DNA of 64,000 bases, taken from assembly GCA_964397655.1 (NCBI GenBank), contig CAYNKA010000001.1:1-64000 (forward strand). The letters run 5' to 3'. This document shows, piece after piece, positions 25,318-34,386 of this stretch; position 1 is the first letter of the stretch, and every line of letters starts with the position of its first letter. A program made the translations under genes and the position numbers. The stretch is from CAYNKA01 sp964397655 (GTDB taxonomy: Bacteria; Spirochaetota; Spirochaetia; DTKZ01). The notes under the pieces are model-generated. The model did not search any database, had not been told where the DNA came from, and saw only the letters and a list, made by a program, of their open reading frames with translations.

Positions 25318-26397
25318 ATGAAGTACGAGTTCGGCAACGATCCCGCGAAGATCGAAGGATACAGGAAATTCTGGGCCCTCGAGAAGGTGAAAAGACCGCT
25401 GGTCGGCTTCTCCTTCAAGAGCTGGTTCCCGCTCGACGAGTTCCGGGCGAGTTCGGCATGGCCGAAAGGCGAAAAGCTCACGCCCGACATGGTGGTTCCC
25501 GCCGACTTCATGGACGATCAGGAAAAGCTCCTCCGCGAAGGCGAGGTCATCGAAGACGACATCCTCCGCGGAGCCTCCCCGTCGCAGGCCATCTTCTGGG
25601 GCGACGGGGCCCTGGGAAGCGAAATGAGGGTGCTGCCCGGCAACGTCGTGGCGGAGGAGCGGAGGCTATCCTGGGAGGAAATCGAGGGCTTGTCGGACGA
25701 TTATTGGAACACCCCCTGGTTCAGGAAGTACCTGGAGTGGGTGGAGGCGCTCGTCGCGAGGTCGGCGGGGCGCTACCCTGTGTCGCACGCCACGCCGGTC
25801 GGCCCCTTCGACTACGTCGTGACGCTCCGCGGCCACGAGCAGTCCGTCGTGGACCTCATGCTCGACCCCGAGCCGGTGGAAAGACTGCTGGAAAGGATGG
25901 GTGACTTCTTCATAGAGCTCATGAAGGCTCCTTGGCGGAAAATACCCCTCTTCCACGGGGGCTACTACGACGCCCAGTACAACATCTGGGCGCCGAAATC
26001 CATAGTCCGCATGCAGGAGGACGCGGTTGCCGTCCTCTCGCCCGATCTCTACCGGCGCTATCTCGCCAAGGTGGACAGGAGGGTGGCTTCGGCCTTCGAG
26101 TGCAGTTTCATCCACCTCCACGCGACCAGCATGATCGTCCTGGACCAGATGCTCGAGATTCCGGAAATACGGTGCTACGAGATCAACAACGACGTGGGGG
26201 GACCGCCCGTAGCCACCATGGTGCCGTACTTCCGGATGGTCCAGAAGGCGAAGAAACCCCTCGTGATCCGAGGCTCCTTCTCCCAGGACGAGCTCAGGAT
26301 GCTCATGGATTCTCTCGCGCCGGAAGGCCTCTATCTCTACATCATGGTAAGCGACAGAAAGGAAATAGACGCACTGCGGCCCATCGCGGGCATGTAG
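25318..26397 (+). CDS. UroD-family (HemE/MtaA-like) protein of unknown reaction
   Basis: 359 residues from ATG 25318 with AAGGAG upstream. It has the TIM-barrel pattern of uroporphyrinogen decarboxylase relatives, with recognisable stretches around PVGPFDYVVTLRG (about 162) and EINNDVGGPP (about 290). The Zn motif of corrinoid methyltransferases (HxC and a late Cys) is not present; instead there is FIHLHAT (two His). So it is neither a true HemE nor a standard MtaA. Relatives of unknown role occur in sugar operons. It could be a methyltransferase or a lyase on the same substrate as LarA and the SDRs. A real novelty candidate. Confidence 0.75.
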   Translation: MKYEFGNDPAKIEGYRKFWALEKVKRPLVGFSFKSWFPLDEFRASSAWPKGEKLTPDMVVPADFMDDQEKLLREGEVIEDDILRGASPSQAIFWGDGALGSEMRVLPGNVVAEERRLSWEEIEGLSDDYWNTPWFRKYLEWVEALVARSAGRYPVSHATPVGPFDYVVTLRGHEQSVVDLMLDPEPVERLLERMGDFFIELMKAPWRKIPLFHGGYYDAQYNIWAPKSIVRMQEDAVAVLSPDLYRRYLAKVDRRVASAFECSFIHLHATSMIVLDQMLEIPEIRCYEINNDVGGPPVATMVPYFRMVQKAKKPLVIRGSFSQDELRMLMDSLAPEGLYLYIMVSDRKEIDALRPIAGM

Positions 26398-26407
26398 GAG
26401 GGACGGA

Positions 26408-27172
26408 ATGGATATTCGATTCGACGGGAAAACGGTGCTCGTGACGGGAGCGAGCACGGGAATCGGCGCGGCCATGGCGACGGCCTTCGGAACCTCGGGG
26501 GCGAAGGTTGCCATCCACTACAACTCGAGCGAGAAGGAGGCGAAGGCCGTCGCGGAGGAGATCAGGAAGAAGGGCGGGGAGACCTACCTCGTGAAGGCGG
26601 ATGTCCTCAAACCAAAACAGATGCAGGCGATGGTTGAAAAGGTCGTCACCAAATTCGGCGGCATCGACGTCCTCGTCAACAACGCGGGAGGGCTGCTCAC
26701 GCGCCACTCCATCGAGGAGATGCCGGACGACGAGTATTACAAGGTCATCGACCTCAACCTGACTTCAGCCTTCAGGATGTGCAAGCTCGTGATCCCGTAC
26801 ATGAAGTCGAACAAGTCGGGAAACATCATCAACCTTTCGTCCATAGCCGCGCGGAACGGAGGAGGCGGCGGCGCCGTCATCTATGCCGCATCGAAGGCGG
26901 CGGTCTCGACCCTGACACGCGGCCTCGCCAAGGAACTCGCCCCCTACGGGATCCGGGTCAACGCGATAGCTCCCGGGATCATCCTGACTCCCTTCCACGA
27001 CAAGTACACCAAGAAAGAGCTCCTGAAGAGCATGATCTCCGCGATACCTCTGGGCCGGGGAGCCACCGCGGAGGAGGTCGCCGGAGTGGCCGTGTTCCTC
27101 GCCTCGGACCTGATGTCGAGCTTCGTCACCGGTGAGGTCGTCGAGGTGAACGGCGGACAGCTCATGTCCTGA
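26408..27172 (+). CDS. Short-chain dehydrogenase/reductase 2
   Basis: 254 residues. TGASTGIG (about 13-20) binds the nucleotide, with NNAG near 90, catalytic Ser in LSSIAARN and YAASK for Tyr and Lys. It ends VEVNGGQLMS. After beta-2 the sequence is HYNSSEKEA, which lacks an Asp and so favours NADP(H). It starts 10 bases after the UroD-like gene. Three different SDRs in one operon suggest stepwise oxidation and reduction at different carbons. Confidence 0.87.
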   Translation: MDIRFDGKTVLVTGASTGIGAAMATAFGTSGAKVAIHYNSSEKEAKAVAEEIRKKGGETYLVKADVLKPKQMQAMVEKVVTKFGGIDVLVNNAGGLLTRHSIEEMPDDEYYKVIDLNLTSAFRMCKLVIPYMKSNKSGNIINLSSIAARNGGGGGAVIYAASKAAVSTLTRGLAKELAPYGIRVNAIAPGIILTPFHDKYTKKELLKSMISAIPLGRGATAEEVAGVAVFLASDLMSSFVTGEVVEVNGGQLMS

Positions 27173-27193
27173 TCCGATCTGAGAGGAGGCATC

Positions 27194-28003
27194 ATGGGAA
27201 AATATAACCGCTATCTCGCAATCCAGACGCTCCTGCCGGACGATTACCGGAACGACAGGCAGTTCGCCGTCAACATGAAGACGCTCGAAGAACTCGGCTT
27301 CGACGGCGTGGAGCTCAACATCCGCGACCCGGAGGCGGTGAAGCCGGCCGATCTCAAGGCTTATCTCGGGGATTTCGGCCTTACGCTCTCCATGTTCGCC
27401 ACGGGCTTCACCGCCAAGACTTCCAACCTCTCCCTCGCTACGGAGGAAGAAGCCCGGCGGAAGGAGTCGGTCGCGAGGGCGAAGCGCTTTCTCGCCTTCG
27501 CGTCGGAATTCGGGGCGGGAATCGTGGCCGGCTTCCTGAAGGGAGCCATGCCCGAGAACAAGCCAGGGAACCTGGCCAGGCTCAAGGAGTCGGTCGCGGA
27601 GATCGCGCCGGAGGCGGAAAGGCTGAAGACGCCCTTCCTCGTCGAGGCGATCAACCGTTTCGAGTCTCCTCTCGGAAGAAGCCTCGACGAGGCCTGGGAA
27701 GTGATCGAAGGCGCGAAGAATCCCTACGTTCACATCCTGCCGGACACTTGGCACATGAACATCGAGGAATCGAACATGGAAGCCGCGATGATACGCCACA
27801 ACGGGCACTACGTGAGCTTCCACCTTTCGGAGAACAACAGATTCTTCCCGGGCTTCGGACTCCTCGATTTCAAGAGGATCATCGGCGTGCTGGACGCTCT
27901 CGGATACCGGGGAAAGCTTGCGATAGAGGGCAACGTCAAGGTGAGTTTCGCGGACGACGTACGGAAGTCCATGGAACACCTGCGTCCGCTGCTCGCGAAA
28001 TAA
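27194..28003 (+). CDS. Sugar isomerase/epimerase-like TIM barrel
   Basis: 269 residues of the xylose-isomerase-like AP endonuclease 2 superfamily. Glu in LVEAINRFES, Asp-His in LPDTWHMNIEE and the late Glu in KLAIEGN fit the metal ligands of the epimerase group (such as D-tagatose 3-epimerase and hydroxypyruvate isomerase). It probably shifts a keto or hydroxyl group in the same pathway. GAGGAGG precedes ATG 27194. Confidence 0.82.
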   Translation: MGKYNRYLAIQTLLPDDYRNDRQFAVNMKTLEELGFDGVELNIRDPEAVKPADLKAYLGDFGLTLSMFATGFTAKTSNLSLATEEEARRKESVARAKRFLAFASEFGAGIVAGFLKGAMPENKPGNLARLKESVAEIAPEAERLKTPFLVEAINRFESPLGRSLDEAWEVIEGAKNPYVHILPDTWHMNIEESNMEAAMIRHNGHYVSFHLSENNRFFPGFGLLDFKRIIGVLDALGYRGKLAIEGNVKVSFADDVRKSMEHLRPLLAK

Positions 28004-28025
28004 CCGTCATTTTTCGGAGGACATC

Positions 28026-28778
28026 ATGGATACGTTCGAAGGACAGACCGCGATCGTGACCGGTTCGGCCCAGGGAATCGGGAAGGCGATCGCCATGGAA
28101 TTCGCCGCCCGCAAGGCGAACGTCGCGATCTGCGACGTGAAGACCGACGCGCTCAAGGCGGCCGCCGATGAGATCAAGGCCAAGACCGGGGCGAGGGTTT
28201 TCTTCAAGGCGGTCGACATTTCGAAGGAACAGGAAGTCATCGCCTTCGTGAAGGACGTGGAGAAGGAATTCGGCAAGATCGAGATCATGGTCAACAACGC
28301 CGGCATCCATCCCCTGCACAAGATCGAGGACATCTCCGCCGAGGAATGGGACCTCGTCATGGCCGTGAACCTCAAGGCGCAGTTCTTCTTCTGCAAGGCG
28401 GTACTTCCCGGTATGCGGAGCAGAAAATACGGAAGAATCATCAACATCTCCTCCGAGGCCGGAAAGCACGGCGGCACGGTCGCGGCCTGTTCCTATGCTG
28501 CATCCAAGGGCGGAGTGCTCGCGTTCACGAGGAACCTCGCCCAGCAGACCGGGGCGGACGGCATCACCGTGAACGCGATCTGCCCGGGACGCATAGTGAG
28601 CGCGATGTCGGGCTCGGTTTCCGCGGCAGAGAACCAGAAGTTCATCGACAACAGCATCCTGAAGCGGATCGGCGATCCCGAAGATGTGGCCTTCGCTGCC
28701 GCCTATCTGGCGAGCCCGAGGGCGAAATTCATCACCGCGGAAAGCATGATGGTGAACGGCGGAACCCTCAGGGACTAG
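28026..28778 (+). CDS. Short-chain dehydrogenase/reductase 3
   Basis: 250 residues. GSAQGIG (about 13-19), NNAG near 90, catalytic Ser in ISSEAGKHGG, YAASKGG for Tyr-Lys, and the C-terminal VNGGTLRD. The acidic Asp after beta-2 (ICDVK) favours NAD. FabG-like in length but far from any fatty acid genes. Last enzyme of the operon; the lipoprotein gene follows after 20 bases. Confidence 0.87.
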   Translation: MDTFEGQTAIVTGSAQGIGKAIAMEFAARKANVAICDVKTDALKAAADEIKAKTGARVFFKAVDISKEQEVIAFVKDVEKEFGKIEIMVNNAGIHPLHKIEDISAEEWDLVMAVNLKAQFFFCKAVLPGMRSRKYGRIINISSEAGKHGGTVAACSYAASKGGVLAFTRNLAQQTGADGITVNAICPGRIVSAMSGSVSAAENQKFIDNSILKRIGDPEDVAFAAAYLASPRAKFITAESMMVNGGTLRD

Positions 28779-28798
28779 CGGGACTCCGCCGAACCGCC

Positions 28799-29686
28799 GT
28801 GTCGAAAAGCAAGTCCTTCTTCAAGGCCCTTTTTGCGGCCGTCAGCCTCTCCTTCCTCGCGGCTTCATGCGCCCAGGAGGGAGGGGCTTTTTTGTACGTG
28901 GACCGTTTCTGGAGTCCCGTCGTCGAAACGGCTGCGGACCTGAACGAAGCGGTCGAACGGGTCAGGAAGGAGGCCGGGACCGTCGTGCGGATAGAGCGGG
29001 CGGATCCGGAAAGAAAGGCGGCCGAGGGCCTGGAACGTTTCCTCGCGGAAAAAAAGCCCGGGATCGTGTTCTTCGGTTCGTTCATCGCCTTCGAAATCCA
29101 AGCCGTTGCGGAGAAAAATCCCGGAATCGCGTTCGTGGCGCTCGACGCACCGGAGGATCCGCCCAAGGGGACTCCGTTCCGCTGGATCCGGTTCTCGAAC
29201 GGCGGAGCGCTCGGAGAAATCGGTACGAAGGTCAGACTCGGTCTCGAATCCGAAGGCGAGCCGGGGAGACCGGTTCTCGCCCTGATCGGGAGCGAGTACA
29301 AGGAAGCCTATTCGAAGCATTTCGAGCCCGAGGCCTTCGTCGATCCGGAAAAGCAATCGATACGCGTAGACGTGAGCTCGAAGGACGGCCTCGATGGCGT
29401 GAAGGCACGCCTCGCGGAGGAACTCAAGCGGCGGCCCAGGCTCTGCGTCCTCCTTGCCGGAGGACAGACCGCGGCCCTCTTCGCCGTCATCCGGAAGGAA
29501 GGCCCGCTTCCTCTCGTAATAGCGGAAAGAGGAAGGCTCGCGGAGCCGGAAGAGCTGCCCATCCTCTTCAGTTTCGAAAAGGACTACGCGGAGGCGGTCC
29601 TTCGCGGTCTCTCCTCGGACCTGAAGCCTGGAGAAGTCGTCGATGTGCCCATGAAGGTGAGGCCCGGAAACGCGGCGGCGAAGTGA
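28799..29686 (+). CDS. Lipoprotein resembling a periplasmic binding protein
   Basis: 295 residues from GTG 28799. A signal peptide with lipobox LAASC (Cys at about 22) is followed by a two-lobe alpha/beta pattern. Repeated beta-alpha units such as KPGIVFFGSF and NPGIAFVALDAP recall BMP/LacI-type periplasmic folds. No permease or ATPase gene accompanies it, so it might bind the pathway substrate for a distant importer or sense it. The Shine-Dalgarno is weak. It may be an orphan of this lineage; I do not know a named family. Confidence 0.7.
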   Translation: MSKSKSFFKALFAAVSLSFLAASCAQEGGAFLYVDRFWSPVVETAADLNEAVERVRKEAGTVVRIERADPERKAAEGLERFLAEKKPGIVFFGSFIAFEIQAVAEKNPGIAFVALDAPEDPPKGTPFRWIRFSNGGALGEIGTKVRLGLESEGEPGRPVLALIGSEYKEAYSKHFEPEAFVDPEKQSIRVDVSSKDGLDGVKARLAEELKRRPRLCVLLAGGQTAALFAVIRKEGPLPLVIAERGRLAEPEELPILFSFEKDYAEAVLRGLSSDLKPGEVVDVPMKVRPGNAAAK

Positions 29687-29693
29687 AAAGACT

Positions 29694-31484
29694 TCAATCG
29701 ACTCCGAAGAATATCGGCTTGTCTATCTTCGACGCGAGACGGTGAACGGCGTTCATGAGTCCGACGTGGCTGTAGGTCTGGGGGAAATTCCCCCACTGGC
29801 CGCCGTCGGAATGGATGTCTTCGCTGAAGAGTCCCAGGTGATTCGCGTACTTCGTCAGGGCGGTGAGCGCCTCGAACGCGTCCTCCACGCGTCCGACGCA
29901 GGCCAGGGCTTCGACGTACCAGAAGGAGCAGACGAAGAATCCCGTTTCGGGTTTCCCGAAGTCGTCGGCGTGAACGTACCGGTACACGAGCCCCCTGTCG
30001 CTCTTCAGTTTCGCCTCGATCGCGGCGAGATGCTGCCTTGCCCGGTCCGAGTTCGGATTCAGGTATTTCATGGTGATGAGATGGAGGGAACTCGCGTCCA
30101 GGGCCTCGATTCCGACCGCCTGCGTGTAGGCGCCGAGCTCCTGGTTGTAGCAGGCTTCGATTTTCTTCGCCGATTCGATGATGAGCTTCGCGGCTTTTTT
30201 TTTGAGCTCGACTGCTCCCGCAATCTTGGCGATGCGGTAAGCCGCCTGGGACCCCACCCAGTGGAAGAGGTAGGTATAGCTGTGGTACCGGGCCGAGTTG
30301 CGGAATTCCCAGATACCGGCGTCAGGCTCGTCGATCACCGCCGCGATGCGGTCCACGAGCCAGTCGATCATCGTGAGGGACTTCCGGGTGGAGCCGAAGG
30401 CGAGTCGTCTGTCCGCATAGAGAGGAAGCAGGCTTACGAGGACCTGGCCGAAGATGTCGTTCTGTTTCTGGCTGGACGCGTCGTTTCCCACGCGCACGGG
30501 CCGGTTCCCCAGGTATCCTGACAAATCCAGGTTTCTCTCGCTCGCGACCCTGTCCCCGGAGATGGTGTACATCGGGGAGATGTTCTCCTTCGCGTTCAGG
30601 ATTATGTTGTGGATGTAGTTGAAGTATTGCTCCACCTCTTCGAAATGCCCGATGCTGTTGAACGCGTTGAGAGTGTAGAATGCGTCGCGCATCCAACAGT
30701 AACGGTAGTCCCAATTCCTGCCGCTGCCGGGCGATTCCGGCAGGCTCGTCGTGCCCGAGGCGATGATGCCGCCGGTGTCCTCGTACTGGTGGAGCTTCAG
30801 GACGAGGGCCGAACGGATGGTCTCCTCCTGATAGATGGTCGGTATCGAGGTCGCCTTTATCCATTCGATCCAGTACCGCTTCGTCTTCTCGAGGAAGGTT
30901 TCACAGGTGGATTCGATGGGTGCTTCGAGGGGCACGCCGTAGGTGAACACGAGGTAGCGGCTTCCGTTAAGGGCGAAGGGCTTGTCCAGGAGGATGTAGC
31001 TCAGGGGGACGTCGGTCGTGAGCCTTACGTGGCTTTCGAAGTTGAGAAAACGGATGTGGTTGCTGCCCGTTACGGTCTCCGGGACGAAATTCCCGTAGTC
31101 GCCGACCGGCCTGCAGCGGACGCCGATGCAGGGGCTGCCGGAGATCGGTTCGATCTTCCTTATCAGCATGAGAGGCCGGTAGTACCTGTCGTACTGACGG
31201 AATCTCGGCGCGAAATCGACGACGCGGAAAGCTCCGTCCGAGCAATCGAATTCCGTGACGAGGACATTCGTGTTCGGAAGGTAGTACTGGGTCGAGGATG
31301 CGGAGCCGTCCTTAGGGAAAACCGAGAATTCTCCGCCCTTGTCGGGATCCACCAATCCACCGAAAACGAAGCTCGAATCGAAACGGGGAAAGCAGAGCCA
31401 TTGGACCGCTGCCCTGGTGTCGATGTAGGCGAGGAAGGAGCAGTTACCCACGATCCCGAGGTTGTACTTGTGATTCGCCGCCAT
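29694..31484 (-). CDS. GH15 glucoamylase/trehalase-like enzyme
   Basis: 596 residues without a signal peptide, so cytoplasmic. An N-terminal beta-sandwich domain (about 1-220) leads into the (alpha/alpha)6 catalytic barrel. The motif RNWDYRYCWMRDA (about 250) is typical of GH15. The likely catalytic acids are Glu in the WEFRN region and Glu in LGLFSEDI. Members hydrolyse alpha-glucans or trehalose from the non-reducing end. It is the downstream gene of a pair with D-lyxose isomerase (60 bases apart, same strand), and converges on the lipoprotein gene with 7 bases between. Confidence 0.87.
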   Translation of the reverse strand: MAANHKYNLGIVGNCSFLAYIDTRAAVQWLCFPRFDSSFVFGGLVDPDKGGEFSVFPKDGSASSTQYYLPNTNVLVTEFDCSDGAFRVVDFAPRFRQYDRYYRPLMLIRKIEPISGSPCIGVRCRPVGDYGNFVPETVTGSNHIRFLNFESHVRLTTDVPLSYILLDKPFALNGSRYLVFTYGVPLEAPIESTCETFLEKTKRYWIEWIKATSIPTIYQEETIRSALVLKLHQYEDTGGIIASGTTSLPESPGSGRNWDYRYCWMRDAFYTLNAFNSIGHFEEVEQYFNYIHNIILNAKENISPMYTISGDRVASERNLDLSGYLGNRPVRVGNDASSQKQNDIFGQVLVSLLPLYADRRLAFGSTRKSLTMIDWLVDRIAAVIDEPDAGIWEFRNSARYHSYTYLFHWVGSQAAYRIAKIAGAVELKKKAAKLIIESAKKIEACYNQELGAYTQAVGIEALDASSLHLITMKYLNPNSDRARQHLAAIEAKLKSDRGLVYRYVHADDFGKPETGFFVCSFWYVEALACVGRVEDAFEALTALTKYANHLGLFSEDIHSDGGQWGNFPQTYSHVGLMNAVHRLASKIDKPIFFGVD

Positions 31485-31544
31485 GGTTCAACTCTAGTCG
31501 ATACGGTCCTTCAAGTCAAATGGACGGGGCCTTCCCTCGGGGCT

Positions 31545-32213
31545 TCACAGGTACCTCTGGTAGTCGCCCACGAGAAGATGGAGAGGCTCCGCATCCTCGT
31601 CGATCGTTGGGAATCTTCCGATGGGATCGAGAAACCGGTTGTCGGCATGATCGTCGTTCGTCATACTCACCTCGCCGGTGAGAACGCGGGCTTTCTCCGC
31701 CCAGAAACGGTGGTAGACGCCCTGTTCAAGGCAGATCGATTCGCCTGGCGCGAGGACCACCCTGCTTCCCGCGGGAAGGCGCCGCCTTACGCCGTCCACC
31801 GACACGTCGAGTTCAGCGTTCGAGAGGGCGCCTTTTTTCGTCGACTTGTACAGCTCGATCACGAGCTTCCCGCCTCCGCGGTTGATGATGTCCTCCATTT
31901 TTGAAAAATGGAAATGCATCGGCGTTTCCTGATTCACCCCGACGATCATGATCTTCTCGGCGTAGGGCTTGCGGCCGTCCTCGACATTGCCGTTTCGGAT
32001 CGTGAAGAGGAAGAGCCCCCGTTTCGCGTAGTCGCCCGACCCGAAGTCGGTGATGTCCCAGCCGAGGCCGTTGGACCGGATCTCCCTGATCTCTCCGCCG
32101 CATTTCTTCCAGTCGCGGGGCCTGTACTTCGCCCAGGGAGGAAGGAAGAACCGGTGTTCAGCGAAGAAGGCCTTCGCGTCCTTGAGGATTTCGTTGATCT
32201 CGCTTCGTTTCAT
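31545..32213 (-). CDS. D-lyxose ketol-isomerase (cupin)
   Basis: 222 residues from ATG 32213 (AAGGGG 6 bases upstream; an upstream ATG at 32258 lacks support). The cupin metal site is HFHFSKMEDI (two His and Glu, about 105-112) with a late His in EQGVYHRFW. This pattern and length fit D-lyxose isomerase, which interconverts D-lyxose and D-xylulose and also D-mannose and D-fructose. D-xylulose would feed transketolase, so it may link to the catabolic operon. Confidence 0.82.
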   Translation of the reverse strand: MKRSEINEILKDAKAFFAEHRFFLPPWAKYRPRDWKKCGGEIREIRSNGLGWDITDFGSGDYAKRGLFLFTIRNGNVEDGRKPYAEKIMIVGVNQETPMHFHFSKMEDIINRGGGKLVIELYKSTKKGALSNAELDVSVDGVRRRLPAGSRVVLAPGESICLEQGVYHRFWAEKARVLTGEVSMTNDDHADNRFLDPIGRFPTIDEDAEPLHLLVGDYQRYL

Positions 32214-32308
32214 GGTATCCCCTTTTTTGCGCGACGTTTCTCGCGGAGAGCATACCACGTTTCCCCGCGAAGGATAAGGAATTCAGGAGATTCTTCCCCG
32301 GCCGAGCT

Positions 32309-32336
32309 TTGACATTCACGTCTCGATGAGTATAAT
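32309..32336 (+). promoter_or_regulatory. Strong sigma70 promoter of the second Fe-ADH gene
   Basis: TTGACA (32309-32314), 16-base spacer and a perfect TATAAT (32331-32336), ending 32 bases before the start codon. Confidence 0.8.
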
Positions 32337-32368
32337 CCTATGCGAATCTCACCCGGAGGATAGACACA

Positions 32369-33538
32369 ATGAACAACTTCGAATTCCTGAATCCGACGCG
32401 AATCGTTTTCGGCAAAGGCACGGAAAACCAGGTCGGGGCCGAGGTCAAGAGGATCGCTTCTTCCTGCCTTCTGCATTACGGCGGCGGAAGCGTCAAGAAG
32501 TCCGGCCTCTACGACAGGATCGTGGCCTCCCTCAAAAAAGAGGGCGTCCGTTTCCTCGAACTCGGAGGAGTGAAGCCCAATCCGAGGGTCGGTCTGGTGC
32601 GGGAAGGCATCGAGCTCTGCAGGAAGAACAAGCTCGAGATGATCCTCGCGGTCGGAGGCGGGAGCGTGATCGATTCATCGAAGGCGATCGCCGTCGGAGT
32701 TCCCTATGCCGGGGACGTCTGGGACTTCTTCACGGGCAAGGAAACCCCGACCGTCAAGCTCCCCGTGGGCTCGGTGCTCACGATCCCTGCCGCAGGAAGC
32801 GAGGCTTCCCACAGTTGCGTCATCACGAACGAGGACGGTATGCTGAAGCGGGCCCTCAACATGGAGCTCAACCGGCCCAATTTCGCGGTCATGAATCCCG
32901 AGCTCACCTATTCGCTGCCTCCGTACCAGACTGCCTGCGGAGTAGCAGACATCATGTCCCACGTCATCGAACGGTACTTCACCGACGTGACGAACGTGGA
33001 CCTCACCGACCGGCTCTGCGAGGGCGTCCTCAAGTCGGTCATCGACAACGCTCCGCTCTGCCTCGAGAATCCGAACGACTACAACGCGAGGGCGGAGATC
33101 ATGTGGGCGTCCACGCTCGCCCACAACAACCTGCTGAGTACGGGGCGGGTCGCCGACTTCGGGTCTCATCAGATAGAACACGAGCTCTCAGGCATCAACG
33201 ACGTCGCCCACGGCGCGGGACTCGCGGTGATCATGCCGGCCTGGATGAAGTACGTGCTGAAGCGGTTCCCCGTGCGGTTCGTGCAGTTCGCGGTCCGGGT
33301 CTGGGGCGTCGAACAGCGCTTCGACGATCCGGAGCGGACCAGTCTCGAAGGCATCGCGAGGATGGAAGCCTACTTCAAGTCCCTGGGCCTGCCGATCCGC
33401 CTCGGAGAGATCGGCATCGGCGAAAACCACTTCGACGAGATCGTGCGCAAGACCTACCTCGGGAGAGGAGGCACGGTCGGGAACGTCATCAAGCTCGACA
33501 AGGACGATGTCCGCGCCATCCTGAAGCTCGCGCTCTGA
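32369..33538 (+). CDS. Iron-containing alcohol dehydrogenase, butanol dehydrogenase type
   Basis: 389 residues, the usual length for NADPH-dependent BdhA/YqhD-type enzymes. Nucleotide site GGGSVIDSSKA (about 96-106). The metal ligands fit Asp and His in GVADIMSHVIE and two later His in EHELSGINDVAHGAG. The family reduces aldehydes to alcohols, often to discard reducing power in fermentation or to detoxify aldehydes. It has its own strong promoter, so it is probably highly expressed. AGGA lies about 10 bases before the ATG. Confidence 0.9.
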   Translation: MNNFEFLNPTRIVFGKGTENQVGAEVKRIASSCLLHYGGGSVKKSGLYDRIVASLKKEGVRFLELGGVKPNPRVGLVREGIELCRKNKLEMILAVGGGSVIDSSKAIAVGVPYAGDVWDFFTGKETPTVKLPVGSVLTIPAAGSEASHSCVITNEDGMLKRALNMELNRPNFAVMNPELTYSLPPYQTACGVADIMSHVIERYFTDVTNVDLTDRLCEGVLKSVIDNAPLCLENPNDYNARAEIMWASTLAHNNLLSTGRVADFGSHQIEHELSGINDVAHGAGLAVIMPAWMKYVLKRFPVRFVQFAVRVWGVEQRFDDPERTSLEGIARMEAYFKSLGLPIRLGEIGIGENHFDEIVRKTYLGRGGTVGNVIKLDKDDVRAILKLAL

Positions 33539-33543
33539 TTCAC

Positions 33544-34371
33544 ATGCGGAATGCGTTCCATACTTCGACCGACGGAATGACGTGGAATGCGAATTCCGGT
33601 CCGGGAGGCACGGGAACCCTCATGAGCGTCGTCTACGGTTCGGTCCCCGACCTCTTCGTCGCATGCGGAAGCTCGGGGACCGCCTACTGCTCACGGAATG
33701 CGACAGCCTGGACTCCGGTCACCACCGGCACCGGCGATACCCTCACCTCGGTCGCCTACGGCGGCGGCCTGTACGTGGCCTGCGCACAAACCGCTTCGAG
33801 GGCATATTATTCCTCCGACGGAGCAAGCTGGTCCGAATCCGTCGTCGCGCTCGAGGGGTACGACATAATCTACGACAACGGGCTCTTTCTGATGGGAGGG
33901 AACGGAGGATACTCCGGATACGCCACGGCCGGCGAGGTCGTCGCAAGCGATTGGAACAGCATCAGGCAGGAGAGTTGGTACTCCATCTACGGCTACGCCT
34001 ACGGCAATTCGGTCTACGTGGGCATCACGGTGAACGGCACCATCGATGTCTGCGCTGCTTCGGATATGTCGACGTGGACGAACAAATTCGACGCCGGCGT
34101 GCAGCTTAACGCCGTCGCGTTCGGCAACGGACATTTCGTCACGGTGGGAAATTCGGGAACGATCTATCATTCCTCGGACTCGGGGAACACATGGGCTGCG
34201 GCCGCTGTTCCCGTCGGAGCGAACATCCTCGACGTCTGTTACGCCGGAGGCAAGTTCGTGGCAGTCGGCGCCGGCGGCACGATCTGCTGCTCGACGGACA
34301 ACGGAGCGACCTGGACGGCTGCAGTCTCGCCGGGCACGGCCGACCTCCAGGGGATCTGCTATCGGCCGTAA
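33544..34371 (+). CDS. Beta-propeller repeat protein, probably 5' truncated
   Basis: 275 residues built of about six repeats of roughly 45 residues, with Ser/Gly-rich strands such as GTIYHSSDSGNTW, GGTICCSTDNGATW and AYYSSDGASW. These are BNR/YCF48-type propeller blades. There is no signal peptide and no ribosome binding site, and it starts 5 bases after the Fe-ADH stop, in the middle of a repeat. Related proteins are normally exported, so the 5' end has likely been lost by rearrangement. It may also be translated by coupling to the upstream gene. Confidence 0.6.
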   Translation: MRNAFHTSTDGMTWNANSGPGGTGTLMSVVYGSVPDLFVACGSSGTAYCSRNATAWTPVTTGTGDTLTSVAYGGGLYVACAQTASRAYYSSDGASWSESVVALEGYDIIYDNGLFLMGGNGGYSGYATAGEVVASDWNSIRQESWYSIYGYAYGNSVYVGITVNGTIDVCAASDMSTWTNKFDAGVQLNAVAFGNGHFVTVGNSGTIYHSSDSGNTWAAAAVPVGANILDVCYAGGKFVAVGAGGTICCSTDNGATWTAAVSPGTADLQGICYRP

Positions 34372-34386
34372 GTGTAGAATTGACGC

